DNA from: Chrysomallon squamiferum | Lineage: Eukaryota > Mollusca > Gastropoda > Neomphalida > Peltospiridae | Direction of reading: 5' to 3' | Assembly (NCBI GenBank): GCA_012295275.1 | Contig: CM022669.1 | Coordinates: forward strand, 11,705,480-11,769,479 | Length of the DNA: 64,000 nt | Part shown: positions 1 to 19,790 of the stretch, one piece after another | Numbering within the stretch: the first letter of the stretch is position 1 | How the letters are laid out: every line of letters starts with the position of its first letter | Translations under genes and position numbers: made by a program | The notes under the pieces: model-generated | The model's input: only the letters and a program-made list of their open reading frames with translations | The model's database searches: none | What the model was told of the DNA's origin: nothing

Positions 1-410
1 TAAATAAATACAAAAATAAATAAATAAATAAATACAAAAATAAAATTAAGAATAGTAATAATAAAATAATTTATTATTATTATTATACTGCTGCTCTTAC
101 TGCCAGTATTATTTCTGTTGCTGCTGCTAAAACAATAAGGATTAATACTTCTATTACCATCACAACTACCACTACTACTACTACCGGCTTCATTACAATC
201 CTACTACTACTACCGGCATCACCACACTACTACAACTACTACTACCATCAACAATGATAAAACTACCACTGTTTGAACTGCTGTTATTGCTGCTGCTAAA
301 ACAAGGATTAAAACTACTTTAACCTCCATTCTACTGTTACATCTACAAGTACTACAACAGTTCCTGTTTCTAAAAAAATCGCCATTATTTCTACTACTAC
401 TACCACTGAA

Positions 411-447
<37 letters not shown>

Positions 448-600
448 GTGTAAATGGATAAATGATAAACATTTATTATTCTATATTCAGTATTATTGCA
501 TTTCGTTATTTTATGACAATGTACTGTGTTTAAAATGTACGGTTTTAGATTAGCACCTGCATGTTTAATATATGTTATAAACATCAATAAATATTCTTAC

Positions 601-6389
<5,789 letters not shown>

Positions 6390-6765
6390 GACCGGTAATC
6401 GAGAAGTATTCTGAGCCAAACTGCCAATTATATACTATATTAATGAATAATAGAAAGAGTACTAATAACACTAAAATATATACACGTATGAAATATTAGC
6501 ATAAAATGAAAAACAATACTGGAACAAAATAATAATAATAATTAAAAAAAAATAACAACACCTGTACGAATCTAATGCTTGTTATTACTGATAAAAAAAT
6601 AAAAATAAAAAAAATAAAATAAAATAAAAGTAGTTAAAACGTCATACCTAAGACAAAAACGAACGACAGCCTCCAGTTATTCGTCAGTGCGGAGTGTCTG
6701 TTCAACTGGCGTTTTGTTTTTTTGTGTTTTTTATTGATTCTAACTTAAATCGGTTACGTAACCAT
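6390..6765 (-). promoter_or_regulatory. Promoter region of gene 1: TATA box and bZIP palindrome
   Basis: Read on the minus strand, a TATATAAT box (6427-6434) lies about 40 bp before the ATG and is followed by a GGCAGTTTGGCTCAG block conserved in all copies. A perfect GGTTACGTAACC palindrome is at 6752-6763, a match to the PAR-bZIP/NFIL3 consensus RTTAYGTAAY. Binding is inferred only. Confidence 0.5.
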
Positions 6766-7002
6766 CCAAATGGGTATTTCATTATTATACGTTTCGACGA
6801 ATTTCTATTCATTTGTAATAGTTTATAAAGCTTTTGTTAGCGTTGGTATTTCAATATTGTATGTTTTGTCTACTATTCGTTTGTGCCGTGACAGTTTCTA
6901 ATGCTTTTGTTAGCAAAATGATTAGATTTTTTTTACTTATTATTCACGGCTATAGAGGGGTAAAAGTCAATACAAAAAGAAATTAAAAAAACACCTAAAA
7001 TA

Positions 7003-7480
7003 ATGATTTTCAGTAAAGGGAGAAAACTCCGTGATTATATATTTAAATTCGATGGAAAAGTTATAAACATAGTTGATAAATATAACTATCTGGGCAAACA
7101 CTTCGAAAGAAACGGTCTTCTGAGTTACAATGTAAGACAACTCAATACCAAACCAATGAAAGCTATGAACATCCTAACAGATGAAAGTCGTCAGAATAAT
7201 TTCTACATCGACTTTATATCTGACTTAATTGACAAACTTGTACAAGGAATTTTATTGTATGGTTGTGAAATATGTGATTTTACATATGTAGGATTAATAG
7301 GAAGACTCCATATAAAATTCTGTAAATATTTTTTAAAATGTCAATAAAGGTATCCCTGGTTTTCTGATTTATTCTGAATTCTGTATTTCTATAAAAGAAA
7401 GTATGATAACCTTTTGGGTGAATCTAATTTGTAAAAGACAAAACAAGAATTCCTCTCTGCTATATTATTAAATTCATGTT
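7003..7480 (+). mobile_element. LINE reverse-transcriptase fragment, spacer 1
   Basis: An open frame 7003-7347 with MIFSKGRK, F.GK.INIVDKYNYLGKHF and LLYGCEIC fits the end of a non-LTR reverse-transcriptase domain (the YLG region). The 5' part, endonuclease and 3' end are missing. Confidence 0.65.
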
Positions 7481-7734
7481 AACGATTCCCCTTGGAACAA
7501 ATTTCTGAAAAAAAAAAAAAAAAAAAAAAAAAGATTTTGAGATTGAAGATTAACATATATACGAACATTTCACAATTTTGATAATACTAAATGGTAATAT
7601 GAAGCGATGTCCAAAATATTGCATGATAAGATTTATTCTTTAAAACGTTATTAGTGTTTTCTTATGCACTTGTGTGTTTTATTATGTTTTTTTTTGTTTA
7701 ACTTGAATATACTTCAGTGACAGTAACATGTTTT

Positions 7735-8235
7735 AATTAATGTTTATTTATTTAGTGTCGTTCATGTTTGAGTGTTTTATCATATTTATTGTTTATCCAT
7801 TCTGATTGTACCAGGTTTTAATTACTGTTTATTTAATCATTGTCGTTCATGTTCGAATGTTTCATTGTGTTTCTCGTTTAACTTGAATATACTCTTTTTG
7901 TCACTATGACAGTACCAATTTTAGTTAATTATTTTCGTTCATGTTCGAATGTTTCATTGTGTTTCTCGTTTAACTTGAATATACTCTTTTTGTCACTATG
8001 ACAGTACCAATTTTAGTTAATTATTTTCGTTCATGTTCGAATGTTTCATTGTGTTTCTCGTTTAACTTGAATATACTCTTTTTGTCACTATGACAGTACC
8101 AATTTTAGTTAATTATTTTCGTTCATGTTCGAATGTTTCATTGTGTTTCTTGTTTAACTTGAATATACTAAATCTGCCATTGTGGCAGTACCAAGTTTTA
8201 ATTAATATTTACTTAATTAATGTGGTTCATGTTTG
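7735..8235. repeat. 92-bp minisatellite, spacer 1
   Basis: The word GTTCGAAT recurs at 7851, 7943, 8035 and 8127, an exact 92-bp period. The middle units are nearly identical and the outer ones more diverged. Confidence 0.9.
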
Positions 8236-8596
8236 AGCCTTTTATTGTCTTTTATTAACAGTGAAAGTGCAAGGTAGATATGAATATTTACACACTGTTG
8301 AAATAGTAAAGAACACAGAATCAAAGGAGAACAAAAATCCATGTTTTTATTATTTATTAAGAATGAAATAAATGAACTCTGAAAAGAAAATAGGAAATGC
8401 AAATCACTTGAATTACCTTTTTATTATTATTTTTGTTTATAATTATAATTTTTATTTTGGTAAATTAGCATAACATTCTGAGGTTGGTGAGTGTGCTAGT
8501 GGACGTTAGGATTGCTACTCTAGGGCTATAGTAGCAGACATTTCAGAAAAAGGAATGTTGGCCTGTATTATTATTATTATTATTATATTGTTGTAA

Positions 8597-8641
<45 letters not shown>

Positions 8642-8734
8642 GTGTGGCTGTTATTGTGCTGGTTGTTATTGTGCTGGTTATATGAAATCTATTAAAAGTA
8701 ATAGTTGTCTACGAGGTTAAGAAATATAATTATT

Positions 8735-9356
8735 TTGGTTTAGAATTAAATATATATAATATATTTATTTATTTCCACTTTACCTCTTTATACATGGAGT
8801 CATGACGTCATACGGTACGTAGAACCCAGCTGTATTTTTCAGTAGAATAAACTTAGTTTGTTTTGTTCGCATTTACATCATATCCACATGTATATGACGT
8901 CAGATATTTTAAACCTGTACTGTTTTGTAGTTACGCTATACTACTTATAATATTAATACTGGAGCCAAGAAGAGAAACAAACAAACAAACAAAATAAATA
9001 AATAAAATATACATTATACAGTGTTTTAAAGAATTATTATTTTTATTTAATTTTTTATATCAATATATATATATATATATATATAAGGTTTTTTGACAAT
9101 AAAATTATTTCTATTAACAGCATGTATCTAATTTCAGCATCGACATTTCCTCTATAATTTCATTATTTATATCTGAGGTCTGCATATTTATACAGTAACT
9201 TCTCAGAAACATGCATCAATCTTATACAAAAAAGAAACATAAATAATAAAAAATAATGGGTTTTGATATTTAAAAAGAAAGAAAAAAAAACTTAAAAAAA
9301 CAAACAAATTAAAGAAACTAATTAAAATAAAACCCCTAAAAAATTATAATAAACAA

Positions 9357-9409
<53 letters not shown>

Positions 9410-9453
9410 TATTATGATTACTGTTTTCATGGTGGCCAGATTTGAAGCGCGCG

Positions 9454-9470
<17 letters not shown>
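8735..9470 (+). pseudogene. Decayed plus-strand CAP gene 5' region (remnant 1)
   Basis: The block at about 8,790-8,960 is the reverse complement of the first-intron segment of gene 1 (near 5,530-5,700), including two TGACGTCA sites (8813-8820, 8895-8902). Near 9,410-9,450 a degenerate exon B follows, recognisable by GGCCAGATTTGA after an Ala-Ser-Phe-type context, now running into GC and CA dinucleotide repeats. No exon A or C is visible. Confidence 0.6.

Positions 9471-9514
<44 letters not shown>
9359..9514. repeat. Compound AT / GC / CA microsatellite
   Basis: An AT run, then degenerate exon B sequence, then a GC run changing into a CA run of more than 50 bp. Confidence 0.9.
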
Positions 9515-9517
<3 letters not shown>

Positions 9518-9529
9518 CTTTTTTTATTA

Positions 9530-10040
9530 AGACTACATAGCAAATGAAACAAAATATGTCTCCATTTTTCTGTGAAAGAAACATGACTGCTGTTTATTGA
9601 TATAGCTATATAGATGTCAAGGTTTTCCCTGCTTTAGGCAAGAAAATTGTTTGACGTATGGTTGTCAACATTGGCGAAAGACACGCTATCTTATATTGCC
9701 TAATTCAATCCATATTTACTTTATTCTCATCATCAATCAAATGAGAAGAAGCAACTGGAAAAGATACAGATTTAGCAGTACTTCTATTTTAAGCTTCTTT
9801 CGTTGTTGTCATTGTTGAAGTATTAACAATCCTAAAATCTCGTTAAAGTTCTGCAGAAAGGTTTTGGTATGATTTTATTTTTGTCAGTAGTTTGTGACAA
9901 TACGTTCTGCATATATTTCAGTATACTGCTTCATGAAATATATAAATGAATTATACACAAAGCTTTAACTTTTTTTTTTTTTTTTTTTTTTTTTTTCAAA
10001 TCTTTATAGTGATTTCCGTTTTGAATTTGAAATAATGTAA
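9530..10040. other. Conserved 3' flank block, spacer 1
   Basis: Non-coding block (ATGTCTCCATTTTTCTGTGA onward) that repeats at 22,260-22,800 and 35,045-35,200. It marks the junction between each plus-strand remnant and the 3' end of the next minus gene. No gene is seen in it. Confidence 0.6.
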
Positions 10041-10042
10041 TG

Positions 10043-10048
10043 TTTATT
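10043..10048 (-). promoter_or_regulatory. Polyadenylation signal, gene 2
   Basis: AATAAA on the minus strand about 45 nt after the TAA. The same signal is in the same place in genes 3 and 4. Confidence 0.55.
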
Positions 10049-10090
10049 GGACTTCACAAAAGAAAATCAGAATATCAAAGAAAGCGGATG

Positions 10091-10337
10091 TTAACAACGA
10101 CCACAGGTTTGCGGACAGGACCGTTTAATAAATGGAAGTATGCAATAACTAATGCCCCAGACCTGACAGAGTTTAAGTTCGGATTTTGTACAATCAACTG
10201 AAACACAAAGAAAACATTAATTATTTAACCGTTGCAGGATGCCAGCGTTTAGTCAATAAATGCATAACACTGTTTAAGTTGTTCAAATATCTGTGTGAAT
10301 TTTCAGTTTTTAATCCTTTTGTTGTTGCTTTGTTGGT

Positions 10338-10370
<33 letters not shown>

Positions 10371-12648
10371 GTTCGAGTGAAAATAACACACATACATAAC
10401 GATTTGATCTGTCCGACACTGATGTAAGATCGGGTTGTTATATAAACATTAGGCTTCATTTGTTTTTTTTATTTTTGTTCTGTGTTTATGTTAATATAGC
10501 GTACATTATAATATAGTGAAATATTTATTTATTTATTTATTTATTTATTATAAACTTACTTCATTGTTCTATAATTTCTTGTCAAATATTACTGATCTTT
10601 ACACATTAACTTAAAACAAAAAAGGTATTTACTGAGACTTACGTTCACATTCGCAGGTATTCATATTCAGTGTTTCAGACCTTCTGCAAACCGTCCGATT
10701 ACAACGAAATGCATCTTAAATGAATCATGTATGAATAAATGAAATTTTAAAGTCAGCGTAAAGCACACGGGCTGTTAGTTGTCAAACAGAGATACCTCAT
10801 TAAATATGCAGTCGTACCTCTAACTTACGAGTTTTTCGAGTTACGAGCAGTTGCCCGGCGATTTTGTGCTTTGAGTTGCGAGCCAGAATCCGAGTTACGA
10901 GCGAGCTTCAGATACACCGCCGCTGGTTGGCGCAACGAGCAATAGAATATCCGGCCAGCATCGCGCGTCTCACTCGTTTACTTCACACAGTTACCTCGGC
11001 GCGGAAACATCTCTGCTGTGTTGTGCATGCGTTTTGTGCAGTAATTTGCCAAATTTCTTTTTTCTGACGAAAGATCCTAAGAAAGTGAGTGCAAAGGACA
11101 GTGCTGAGAAGAAGAAGCGGATGATGTCCACTGAATTAAAGCATGAATTCATAGAAAGACGTGAGCGAAATGTGCATGTACCCGACTTGGCTAGGCAGTA
11201 TCAGCGTACTACTTCTACCATATGGAAGCTGAAGGAGTCGATAAAGGCTGCAACTCCAGCCAAAGGCGATAAACTAATTTGTCTGATCTCAAAGATAAAT
11301 CAACTTTAAAAAACCAATATATTTCTTTACATTCTCTTTTATTTTGTTCTTTATATAATATTTGTCATTTGTTAATACATTTAAAAATATGTGACAAAAA
11401 AGTGGGGTGGTTTTTGGTGGCATGAACGGATTAACGGTATTTCAATTAAAATCTGTTGGGAAAATTGATTTGATATACGAGCAAATTGAGATACGAGCTC
11501 GGTCACGGAACGAATTAAACTCGCAAGTCAAGGTACCACTGTATTTGGAAAGTTGTTTAAAACTAGTTGCCTAGGATATTAAATACTGACAAATAAAAAG
11601 AATAATAAATAAAACATTTTGGACCTTATGTTGTGGGAATATACCTCAGTGATTACAGTGTTATTTGCTAAGACTGATGTCTCGCAGGGTGAGTCTTCTG
11701 CCGAGCTTGTTTAGCGTTTTCATGGACGAGGTTCCCTGACTACGGAAAGACATTTGATAACCGTAGCCCAAGGAACTGAGCTAAAGGATTTAATGTCAAA
11801 ATGTGTCGATGTCTCGCTCAATATTAAATGTTTTCCACTTATTAAAATGGTTATCTTCGTACACTTTGATCATTATTACTCAATAATTAACATTATTATT
11901 GTTATTGCTGTTAGTGGTGGTGGTGGTGGTGGCGGTAGTGGTGGCGGTAGTGGTGGTGGTGGTTATGCTGGTGACGCTGCTTCTGTTTTTGTTATTGTCT
12001 AACTGTTTTTAATATTCACCACTGAATAATAATAAACATGTTCACTTACCTAACTCACAGCTGTCGCCGTAAAAGTAATCAGATTTACAGTCACACCTGC
12101 ATGTTTCAATATTTAATACTCCGACGTGGTAACACAGTCTGCTATTACAGTCTTCATATAAATAAATAAGTAAATAAAAATAGGAATAGTAATAATAATT
12201 TATTATTATTATTATACTGCTATTACTACTGCCAATGTTATTTCTGTTTGCTGCTGTTAAAACAATAAGGATTAATATTTGTATTACCATCATCACTACT
12301 ACTACTACTACCACCACCACCACTATCACTACATCTACTACACCTACCACCAAAACGACACTACAACTATATACAACCACTACGATTAGTTCTACCATTA
12401 CTACTGCTGCTAAATCAAGGACTAACACATTACTACTGCTGCTAAATCAAGGACTAACACATTACTACTGCTGCTAAATCAAGGACTAACACATTACTAC
12501 TGCTGCTAAATCAAGGACTAACACATTGCTACTTCTGCTGTTAACTCAAGGACTAACACATTGCTACTGCTGCTAAATCAAGTATTAAGATATTACTACT
12601 GCCACAACCACCACTAGTACTACTACTAGTATTACTGCTGCTGCTACT

Positions 12649-12688
<40 letters not shown>

Positions 12689-14725
12689 ATACTAATACTA
12701 TTATCACAAATACGGTACTACTACGAAAACGAGACTACGGTATACAAATACTACTATTATCAGTACTGCTGCTGCTAAAACAATTGATTAACACTTCCAT
12801 TACTATCAAAATCACCACTGCTACTACTACTGCTACTGCTACTTACCATTACCACCACTACGGTACTATTACATATACCACCGAAACACAACTACCATTA
12901 TTATTAATTTTGCTGCTTATAATAAGGATTAATACTTGTATTACCGTCACCACTACCACCACACTAATACTACTGCTACCATCAACAGTAATAAAACTAC
13001 TGATAAATTATTGCTCCTGCTAAAACAAGGATTAAAACTGTTATTACCTCCATGCTACTACATCTACAAGTACTACAACAGCTACTGCTTCTAAAAGGAA
13101 GACCGCCATTACTTCTACTATTACTACTACTGAAATTATTACTGTTATTATTATTATTATTATTATTGTTATTGTTATTATTATTACTGTTATTATTATT
13201 ATTATTGTTATTGTTATTATTGTTATTACTGTTATTATTATTATTATTGTTATTGTTATTATTATTATTATTATTATTGTTAATATTATTATTGTTGTTA
13301 TTATTATTATTAGATAAATGATAAATATTTGTTATTCTATATTCAGTATTAGTGCACTTCGTTATTTTATGACAATGTACTGTGTTCAAAATGTACAGTT
13401 TTAGATTAGCACCTGCATGTCTAATATATGTTATAAACATCAATAAATATTCTTACTGCAAAGTTTATCAGAACACGAATTCGGGCAAGCCCCACACGTC
13501 TTGCCTATTGTGTATGGGTGACCCAAGTCTCCAATTAATCTGAAAAATAGTTTTAAAAAATCAAAACAACAAAAAAAACAGTAGTTATTTCTTAAAATAT
13601 TGTATCATGATACTTCTTTTCATAACACTGATGATTCTTACTGGAGTAGAGACTAAATTTCACAGTGTAGATTATGATGTTGTTTTTTGACAGGATCAGA
13701 TACTGTACATCTCAGAATGCAGAGTAAGATGATGATTTTTGACTGTATTAAGTACTGTAAATCTCACAGTGCTCATAATGATGATAATTGTGAATGGATT
13801 AAATACTGTAAATATTAAGGTTTTTAAGTTTCCTTTACCAACGACTTCATTTAGCAATTCCTGTCTGTGAGAGATTTCAAGTAAATTATTTATCTATTTA
13901 TAATATCATTATCGGAACAGCATTATAAAAAAATTCATACGTAAGTAAATATAAAAATTAAAGTCTTGAATATACATGTACATATGTATCTATATATTTC
14001 AACATTCTGTTATTGATTCAATACCAGAATTTAATTTCATTTAATAATAATAATAAGAATAATAATAATAGCAGTTGTAGTAGTAGTAAATAAGTCAATA
14101 CATAATAATAATAATAACAATAATAATAATAATAATGACAAAAACAACAGTAATAAGGTAATTGATTTTCAGTGAGAAATATTTAATATAAAAATTAAAG
14201 TCTTGAATATACATGTACATATGTCTCTATATATTTCAACATTCTGTTATTGATTCAATAGCAGAATGTAATTTCATTTAATAATAACAATAATAATAGC
14301 AATAATAATAATAAATAATAATAATAATAGAAGTTCTAGTAGTAGTAAATAAATAAATAATAATAGTAATAATTATGACAAAAACAACAGTAATAAGGTC
14401 ATTGATTTTCAGTGAGAAATATTGATTTAATAAATTAAAATGGGTTAGTCTGTCGACTGAATTACCGAAATTAAAATCAAACTCACCCTGGTGCATAGTT
14501 GCATACAAAGGTATGCCTGAATTCACCCTTTCTGCAAACGGCGTATCCGCAGCCAATTCTAGACGTTTCTCCAAACACAAGCTATTTTTCAAATTAACTC
14601 GACATAACTTTATACCTCATTCTCTCTGTATTACTATACACATCTTGCATATATATATATATATATATACATACATACATATATATATATATATTCAACC
14701 ACATATACATACGTGCATACATACA

Positions 14726-14805
<80 letters not shown>

Positions 14806-16204
14806 TGTATGTATATGTGTATGTATGAATCTATCAATCTTTGTGTGTATATATGTATATGTCTATATGTGTGTATGTACGAATATATGCTTCTACGTAT
14901 GTATATTTTTGTGTATAGATGTAGAGATGAAATATATTTACTTGAAGGTAATCTGAAGCTCGCTTATAACCGTCGATGTCGTCACCAATGTACTGAAAGA
15001 TACTCCTCTGATCATACCATTTTTTTATTGCTGATTCAAAACTGCGAGAACGATAGGCATGATTTTGTCCAATATAAACACCGGAATATTCTAAAAGGAG
15101 GAAATACATTTTAATAATGTATAAATAATGAAAAGGTTATATATAGCAAATCGTTAACAATCTTAGGAGAACAATACTGAGAGAGAATATTCAGAAATAA
15201 AAAGAAACACGTGTTAGCAGTAATATAATATTTGAAAATTAAACTTTCATGATCCATCATCTCTTAAAATCGAGTGGTCTTCAAATTTTCATTTTTTATT
15301 TTTTTTATTTTAACATAAAGAAATAACAAATTAAAAAACAAACAGAGATACAAACAAAAAAATAAATAAATAAATAAGGAATAAGAAAAGAGCGAACCAA
15401 AACAAACAAAAACAAACACACAAATAAATGAATATGTAAATGAATAAACAAAAAAACAACAACAAATGTCTTTACTTATTTGTCTGTTGGCTTATTTATA
15501 AACAATAAATAAACAAACACACAAATAAGTAAAGGAATAAACATACAAACAATTAAAATAAAAAAATGTATCAATGCCTCGCCTGGAATTGACCGAGCTT
15601 CAGATTTGTCTCTTCCAAAAGTACACTGACGTGCCCATTTACCCGCCACCATGGCAAGTCTCTCATCCCACCTCTTAAACAAACAAATATATATCTATAT
15701 ATATATATACATACAATCTGGAAGAAATCAGCAGCTTTCCTCATCTTGGAAAGGCTTATTAAAGAAAATATACTGAAAATTAGCCATCACTTAAATCTGA
15801 TATATATTATTACAAGTAATTGGTGACGGGTGAATGGTTGAGAATGAAACTCGTAACGGATTATATCAGTTTTTGCTACTAGTTAACTATGTTTCTCGCA
15901 TCACCATTTTTATATTATCAAGTTTTTCTTACAAACATAGATCATGTGTGTGCTTGTGTGTTTTAAATGAAAAAGTTTAAGTAATACCCACATTAACTGA
16001 AGGATAATTATAATTTTCTCAGAACTTCCTGTTCTAAGAGTAAAATATTTGGGCATATTTTGACTTGTTAGAGTTATAAGGACCGATTCGCAATTAGATT
16101 TTTTTTTTTCTTCTTTATTTTATTTTATTATTATTATTTTTTTTTTTGGCAATAGGACCGATTCGCAATTACATTTAGCGTATTCTTTGTATTTTGTTGT
16201 TGTT

Positions 16205-16249
<45 letters not shown>

Positions 16250-17490
16250 GCAATGGGGAAACAAAAATTGTAAAAAATATAACACACATCTCCGTGTCTT
16301 CCTGTATTTATAATCTGGTAGACTGGTGTTTTTACTCATTAACACGCATACCAGATGCCTGACATGATCTATGACAGGACGTAAATTGATTCTAAAACAG
16401 CAGAAAAGTGTCTGGATATATTCTTGTGAGTCATGTTTTAATAAGTCACATAATTACAAATGTCCTTTCGATAGCTGTCATTTGTATCGGATCATGAGAT
16501 CTCAGACAAACTTCAGTCATTATTGTCTGAGAAGCTGCCCTACCCCAAAAGTTAACCATGCAGACGTTTCTGAACTTTACAGTGATAACAGAATTAGTGA
16601 TTTAATACATACACATTGCTACCTGGTCTGCGGAAAAATAAGTATGAAAACTGAGACAGTGATAATGACTAAATTGGTGCAGCACCTATTCGACACTGCC
16701 TTCAATTCATGAGGTATATTGTCCCTATAGTATGGATGCAGCTTGTGAATAGGTTACTACAATGATCTTACTTGCTTATTCTTGTGTGGAAGCTTTCAGA
16801 ACTATTTATTTATTAACAAATGTGACCTGTGTTATGAAAAGAAACTGTCTAATTAGAGAAAATACAATAGATCCACTTGAGAGACGTTTGGTTTCAGCAT
16901 TAATTTCGTATATGCTGAAAATATTGGTGTGAAATGATGGCTGTTGTGGAGCTATTGAAGATTAAATAGAAATTTCCTTGATTACTCATCGTATTATTGA
17001 ATAAAATACACAAATTGAGCTGTTCACCGAGCAGTTACTCATTATAATTGAAAGCGTGTTGATAAAATGTGTGGCTGAAGAAAATGTTTAAAGTAATTAA
17101 AACTACACTAAGTTGAGTGATTTACGATCGTCGTAAAACTATTTTGTGGAAAAACTGAACCTTTTACAGTTGTGAGGAGTAATGCCTGCTGCAATTACAA
17201 CTACTTAGAGCTTGATTAAAATAACTGACAGATTTTTACCAGTTTAGACATATCCATGGCTGTGGGTGTAACGTCTCTACGGAAATCATTGTGTAAATTT
17301 ACTATGGAATGTTTATCAGCATTTGTCAGTAGTTCCGCATCGCCAACGTCCAATTTACACATAGTGTGGTCTGGTGTCAGCTCCACGAACTTCTGAGGAC
17401 ACTCGGATCTCTGTAATGTCAGTATTTGTGTAAGTATCGTGATGCAAATTTGTTATAAAAAAGAACGAGAATGATATTAATACAGATACC

Positions 17491-17588
<98 letters not shown>

Positions 17589-17995
17589 ATTACATGTGTA
17601 TAATGTATGTATATATTAGTGTATAGGCATGGATATAGGTATATATATGTTCGTAAGCTTGTATATGCGTGTGTAAGAGTTTGTTTCGTTTTCTTATTTT
17701 GTGTGTGTGTGTGTATGCGTGTGTGTGTATGTATGTATGTGTGTATGTGTGTGTGTATGTGTGTTTATGTGTGTGTATATGTGTGTATATATGTGTGTGT
17801 ATGCGTGTGTGTGTATGTGTGTGTGTGTGGATTGTTCTTGTTTACAGTATCAATTAAAATAATATTTACTTTAGCCATTTTCACGTGACCTGCGTCAAAT
17901 GTGGCCTCTATAGAAACAATAATTATAATAAACAAATATATATGTACATATATATATATATATATACATGCATACATACATATTCATGTACATAC

Positions 17996-18026
<31 letters not shown>

Positions 18027-18352
18027 CATACACACACAAAAGTTTTATTTTAATTGGGTGTTGGTTTATTTTCTTCTTCTTTTTTCTATTTTTGTTGTTG
18101 TATTTTTCGTTTGTTTTGTTGTTGGTTGTTGGTTTTATTTAACTTTTTTTTTTACACGGTATAATTTCATGTTGATGCAATTTTCTGTGTAAATATGCAG
18201 ACCACAGATATAAATCATGAAATTATAGAGAAGGTGGTGATTGTTTCATAGCCATACAGGCTGTTACCTGAATAATATTATTTTAGTATGAAGAAATAAA
18301 ATGGTTTTTGTTTGTTTGTTTGTTTGTTTTTTTAAAACTGTGTAATATATGC

Positions 18353-18423
<71 letters not shown>

Positions 18424-19025
18424 TTTTATTTTATTTATATTTATTTACTTTACTTTGTGTTTGTTGTTTGTTTTCTTGGCTCCAGTATTAATATTATAAT
18501 AAGAAGTGTAGCGTAACTACAAAATAGTACAACTTTAAAATATCTGGGTGACGTCATATCTACGTAATTGCGAACAATACAGACCAGCTAAGTTTCTTCA
18601 ACTGAAAAATACAGCTGGAACCTACGTACCCGATGACGTCCATGTATTATGACGTCATGTATTAAGAGGCAAAGTCTAGGTGCCAGCGCTCAGTTGTTTT
18701 GTAACATTAGTTTATACTCAAAATAGTAAATAATAATTTAGATTATGTATAAATAAAAATACTACATCATTTATTCCTACCACCACATTTTTTAAGGAGG
18801 TTTCGTTTTCTTCAGTTGATTTATAAATATGTATGATTATATTGCTTAATTTGTAATAATTTTTTTTTTCATTGTTCTTTTTACAAAATCTCACTTATTT
18901 TTAAACCAAGATAATTATATTTCTTAACTTCATAGACAGTCATTACTTTTTATTATTTCAGCAACAACAATGAAAATAACAATAACAACAACAACAATAA
19001 CAATAACAATAACAATAACAATAAC

Positions 19026-19081
<56 letters not shown>

Positions 19082-19435
19082 TAATAATAAAGTTTGACAT
19101 TACTTTATCCGAAATACTTGAGACCAGAAGTCTTTCCGAGTTCGGAATTTTTCTGATTTTTGAATATTTAATGAGATAGCCATTGAATTGGATCTCAGTC
19201 TAAATACGAATTCCATTTATATTTCATAAACAGCTTAAAATTAATAGTATGCAAATTTTTTTTTTTTTTTTTTACATAATATTTGTAATAATTTTGTTCA
19301 TAAAATAAAGCTTGTGTATGCAAAACAATCTGAAAATTGTAATATATCGACATTCAATAACTTACTTTGTTCATAGGTGCTGTTTGCGTGGACAAATATT
19401 GCATGATAGATCAAATTGATGACTAGAGCAGACAT
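10091..19435 (-). CDS. CAP-superfamily secreted protein with C-terminal ShKT domain, gene 2
   Basis: Ten exons: A 19366-19435, B 17870-17907, C 17240-17410, D 15583-15673, E 14942-15090, F 14487-14581, G 13457-13539, H 12050-12151, J 10643-10714, K 10091-10197. Lengths sum to 978 nt (325 aa) with no internal stop and matching phases. Order: signal peptide (exon A, about residues 1-18); CAP domain (C to F) with [27 protein letters not shown] and FVCNYAPG; hinge [11 protein letters not shown]-like exon H (six Cys); four-Cys exon J; ShKT exon K (six Cys ending CGRC plus stop). The family is secreted and disulfide-rich; CAP proteins are known in molluscan saliva or venom, but function here is unproven. 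The CAP His of the GHYTQ motif is Asp. Exon D uses a GC donor. A Tigger-like element sits in intron H-J. AATAAA lies about 45 nt past the stop. Closest relative in the window: gene 3. Confidence 0.87.
10809..11541 (+). mobile_element. Tigger/pogo-like deletion derivative in intron H-J of gene 2
   Basis: The right end, read inward, begins CAGTGGTACCTTGACTTGCG; the left end begins CAGTCGTACCTC with matching TTACGAGTT... ATTCG-type inner repeats, so the two form terminal inverted repeats typical of pogo/Tigger elements. Inside, 11034-11309 encodes the N-terminal helix-turn-helix of a CENPB/pogo transposase ([20 protein letters not shown], then [19 protein letters not shown]) followed at once by a stop. 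The catalytic DDE part is absent, so the element is non-autonomous. Confidence 0.75.
12180..13320. repeat. Trinucleotide-rich intron G-H of gene 2
   Basis: Imperfect ACT/ATT/GCT trinucleotide runs fill most of the intron. Equivalent tracts lie at 60-450 (gene 1), 24,890-25,870 (gene 3) and 37,510-38,340 (gene 4). The long Leu, Thr, Asn or Ile open frames here are artefacts of the repeat. Confidence 0.85.
12400..12590. repeat. 32-bp minisatellite in intron G-H of gene 2
   Basis: The word AAATCAAGGACTAACACATT recurs with its CAAGG at 12416, 12448, 12480 and 12512 (period 32), then twice more with a small slip. Genes 3 and 4 have a single copy, so the expansion is private to gene 2. Confidence 0.85.
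14724..14802. repeat. (AT)n in intron E-F of gene 2
   Basis: AT dinucleotide run of about 78 bp. At the same place gene 3 has a CA run (27,155-27,203), showing fast microsatellite turnover. Confidence 0.9.
17501..17586. repeat. (GA)n in intron B-C of gene 2
   Basis: Pure AG run of 86 bp at the position equivalent to gene 1. Confidence 0.95.
18500..18690. promoter_or_regulatory. First-intron CRE block of gene 2
   Basis: TGACGTCA at 18549-18556 and 18650-18657, with a one-base variant TGACGTCC at 18634-18641; same block as in gene 1. Confidence 0.4.
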
Positions 19436-19790
19436 GACCAATAATCGACAAGTACTCTGAGCCAAACTGCCAATTATATACTGTATTAATAAATAGCAAA
19501 AAGAGAACTAATAATACTAAAATATATACACGTATGAAATATTAGCATAAAACGAAAAAAATACGGGATGAAAAAATAAAATAAAATGCAGACACGTGTA
19601 CAAATCTAGTGCTTGTAAACAAACAAACAAAATAAAACAAAATTTAAATAAAAGTAGTTAAAACTGCATATCTAAGACAAGTACAAACGACAGCCTCCAA
19701 TCATTCGTCTGTGCGGAGTGTCTGTTCGTCTTTGTTCAACTGGTATTTTTTCGTTTTTACTGAATCTGAATCAAATCGGTTACGTAACCT
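19436..19790 (-). promoter_or_regulatory. Promoter region of gene 2: TATA box and bZIP palindrome
   Basis: TATATAAT at 19473-19480 (minus strand) and GGTTACGTAACC at 19778-19789, at the same distances from the ATG as in gene 1. Confidence 0.5.

Noticed and set aside
7735-8235. CRISPR-like array
   Set aside because: Whole 92-bp units repeat without unique spacers, and the sequence is eukaryotic.
11635-11720. Possible functional tRNA gene
   Set aside because: Only loose A-box-like (CTCAGTGATTA) and B-box-like words; no cloverleaf can be drawn, and copies at 24,430 and 37,080 show it is a repeat.
13052-13321. Long poly-Leu/poly-Asn open frames in the G-H introns
   Set aside because: They are translations of ATT/ACT trinucleotide repeats inside introns with no start context or splice support.
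14278-14592. Minus-strand frames across exon F reading through to ATT repeats (also 26816-27106, 39448-39747)
   Set aside because: They use the wrong frame: the phase-consistent frame gives the Gly-Cys-Gly-Tyr and Cys-Asn-Tyr CAP motifs and ends at a GT donor.
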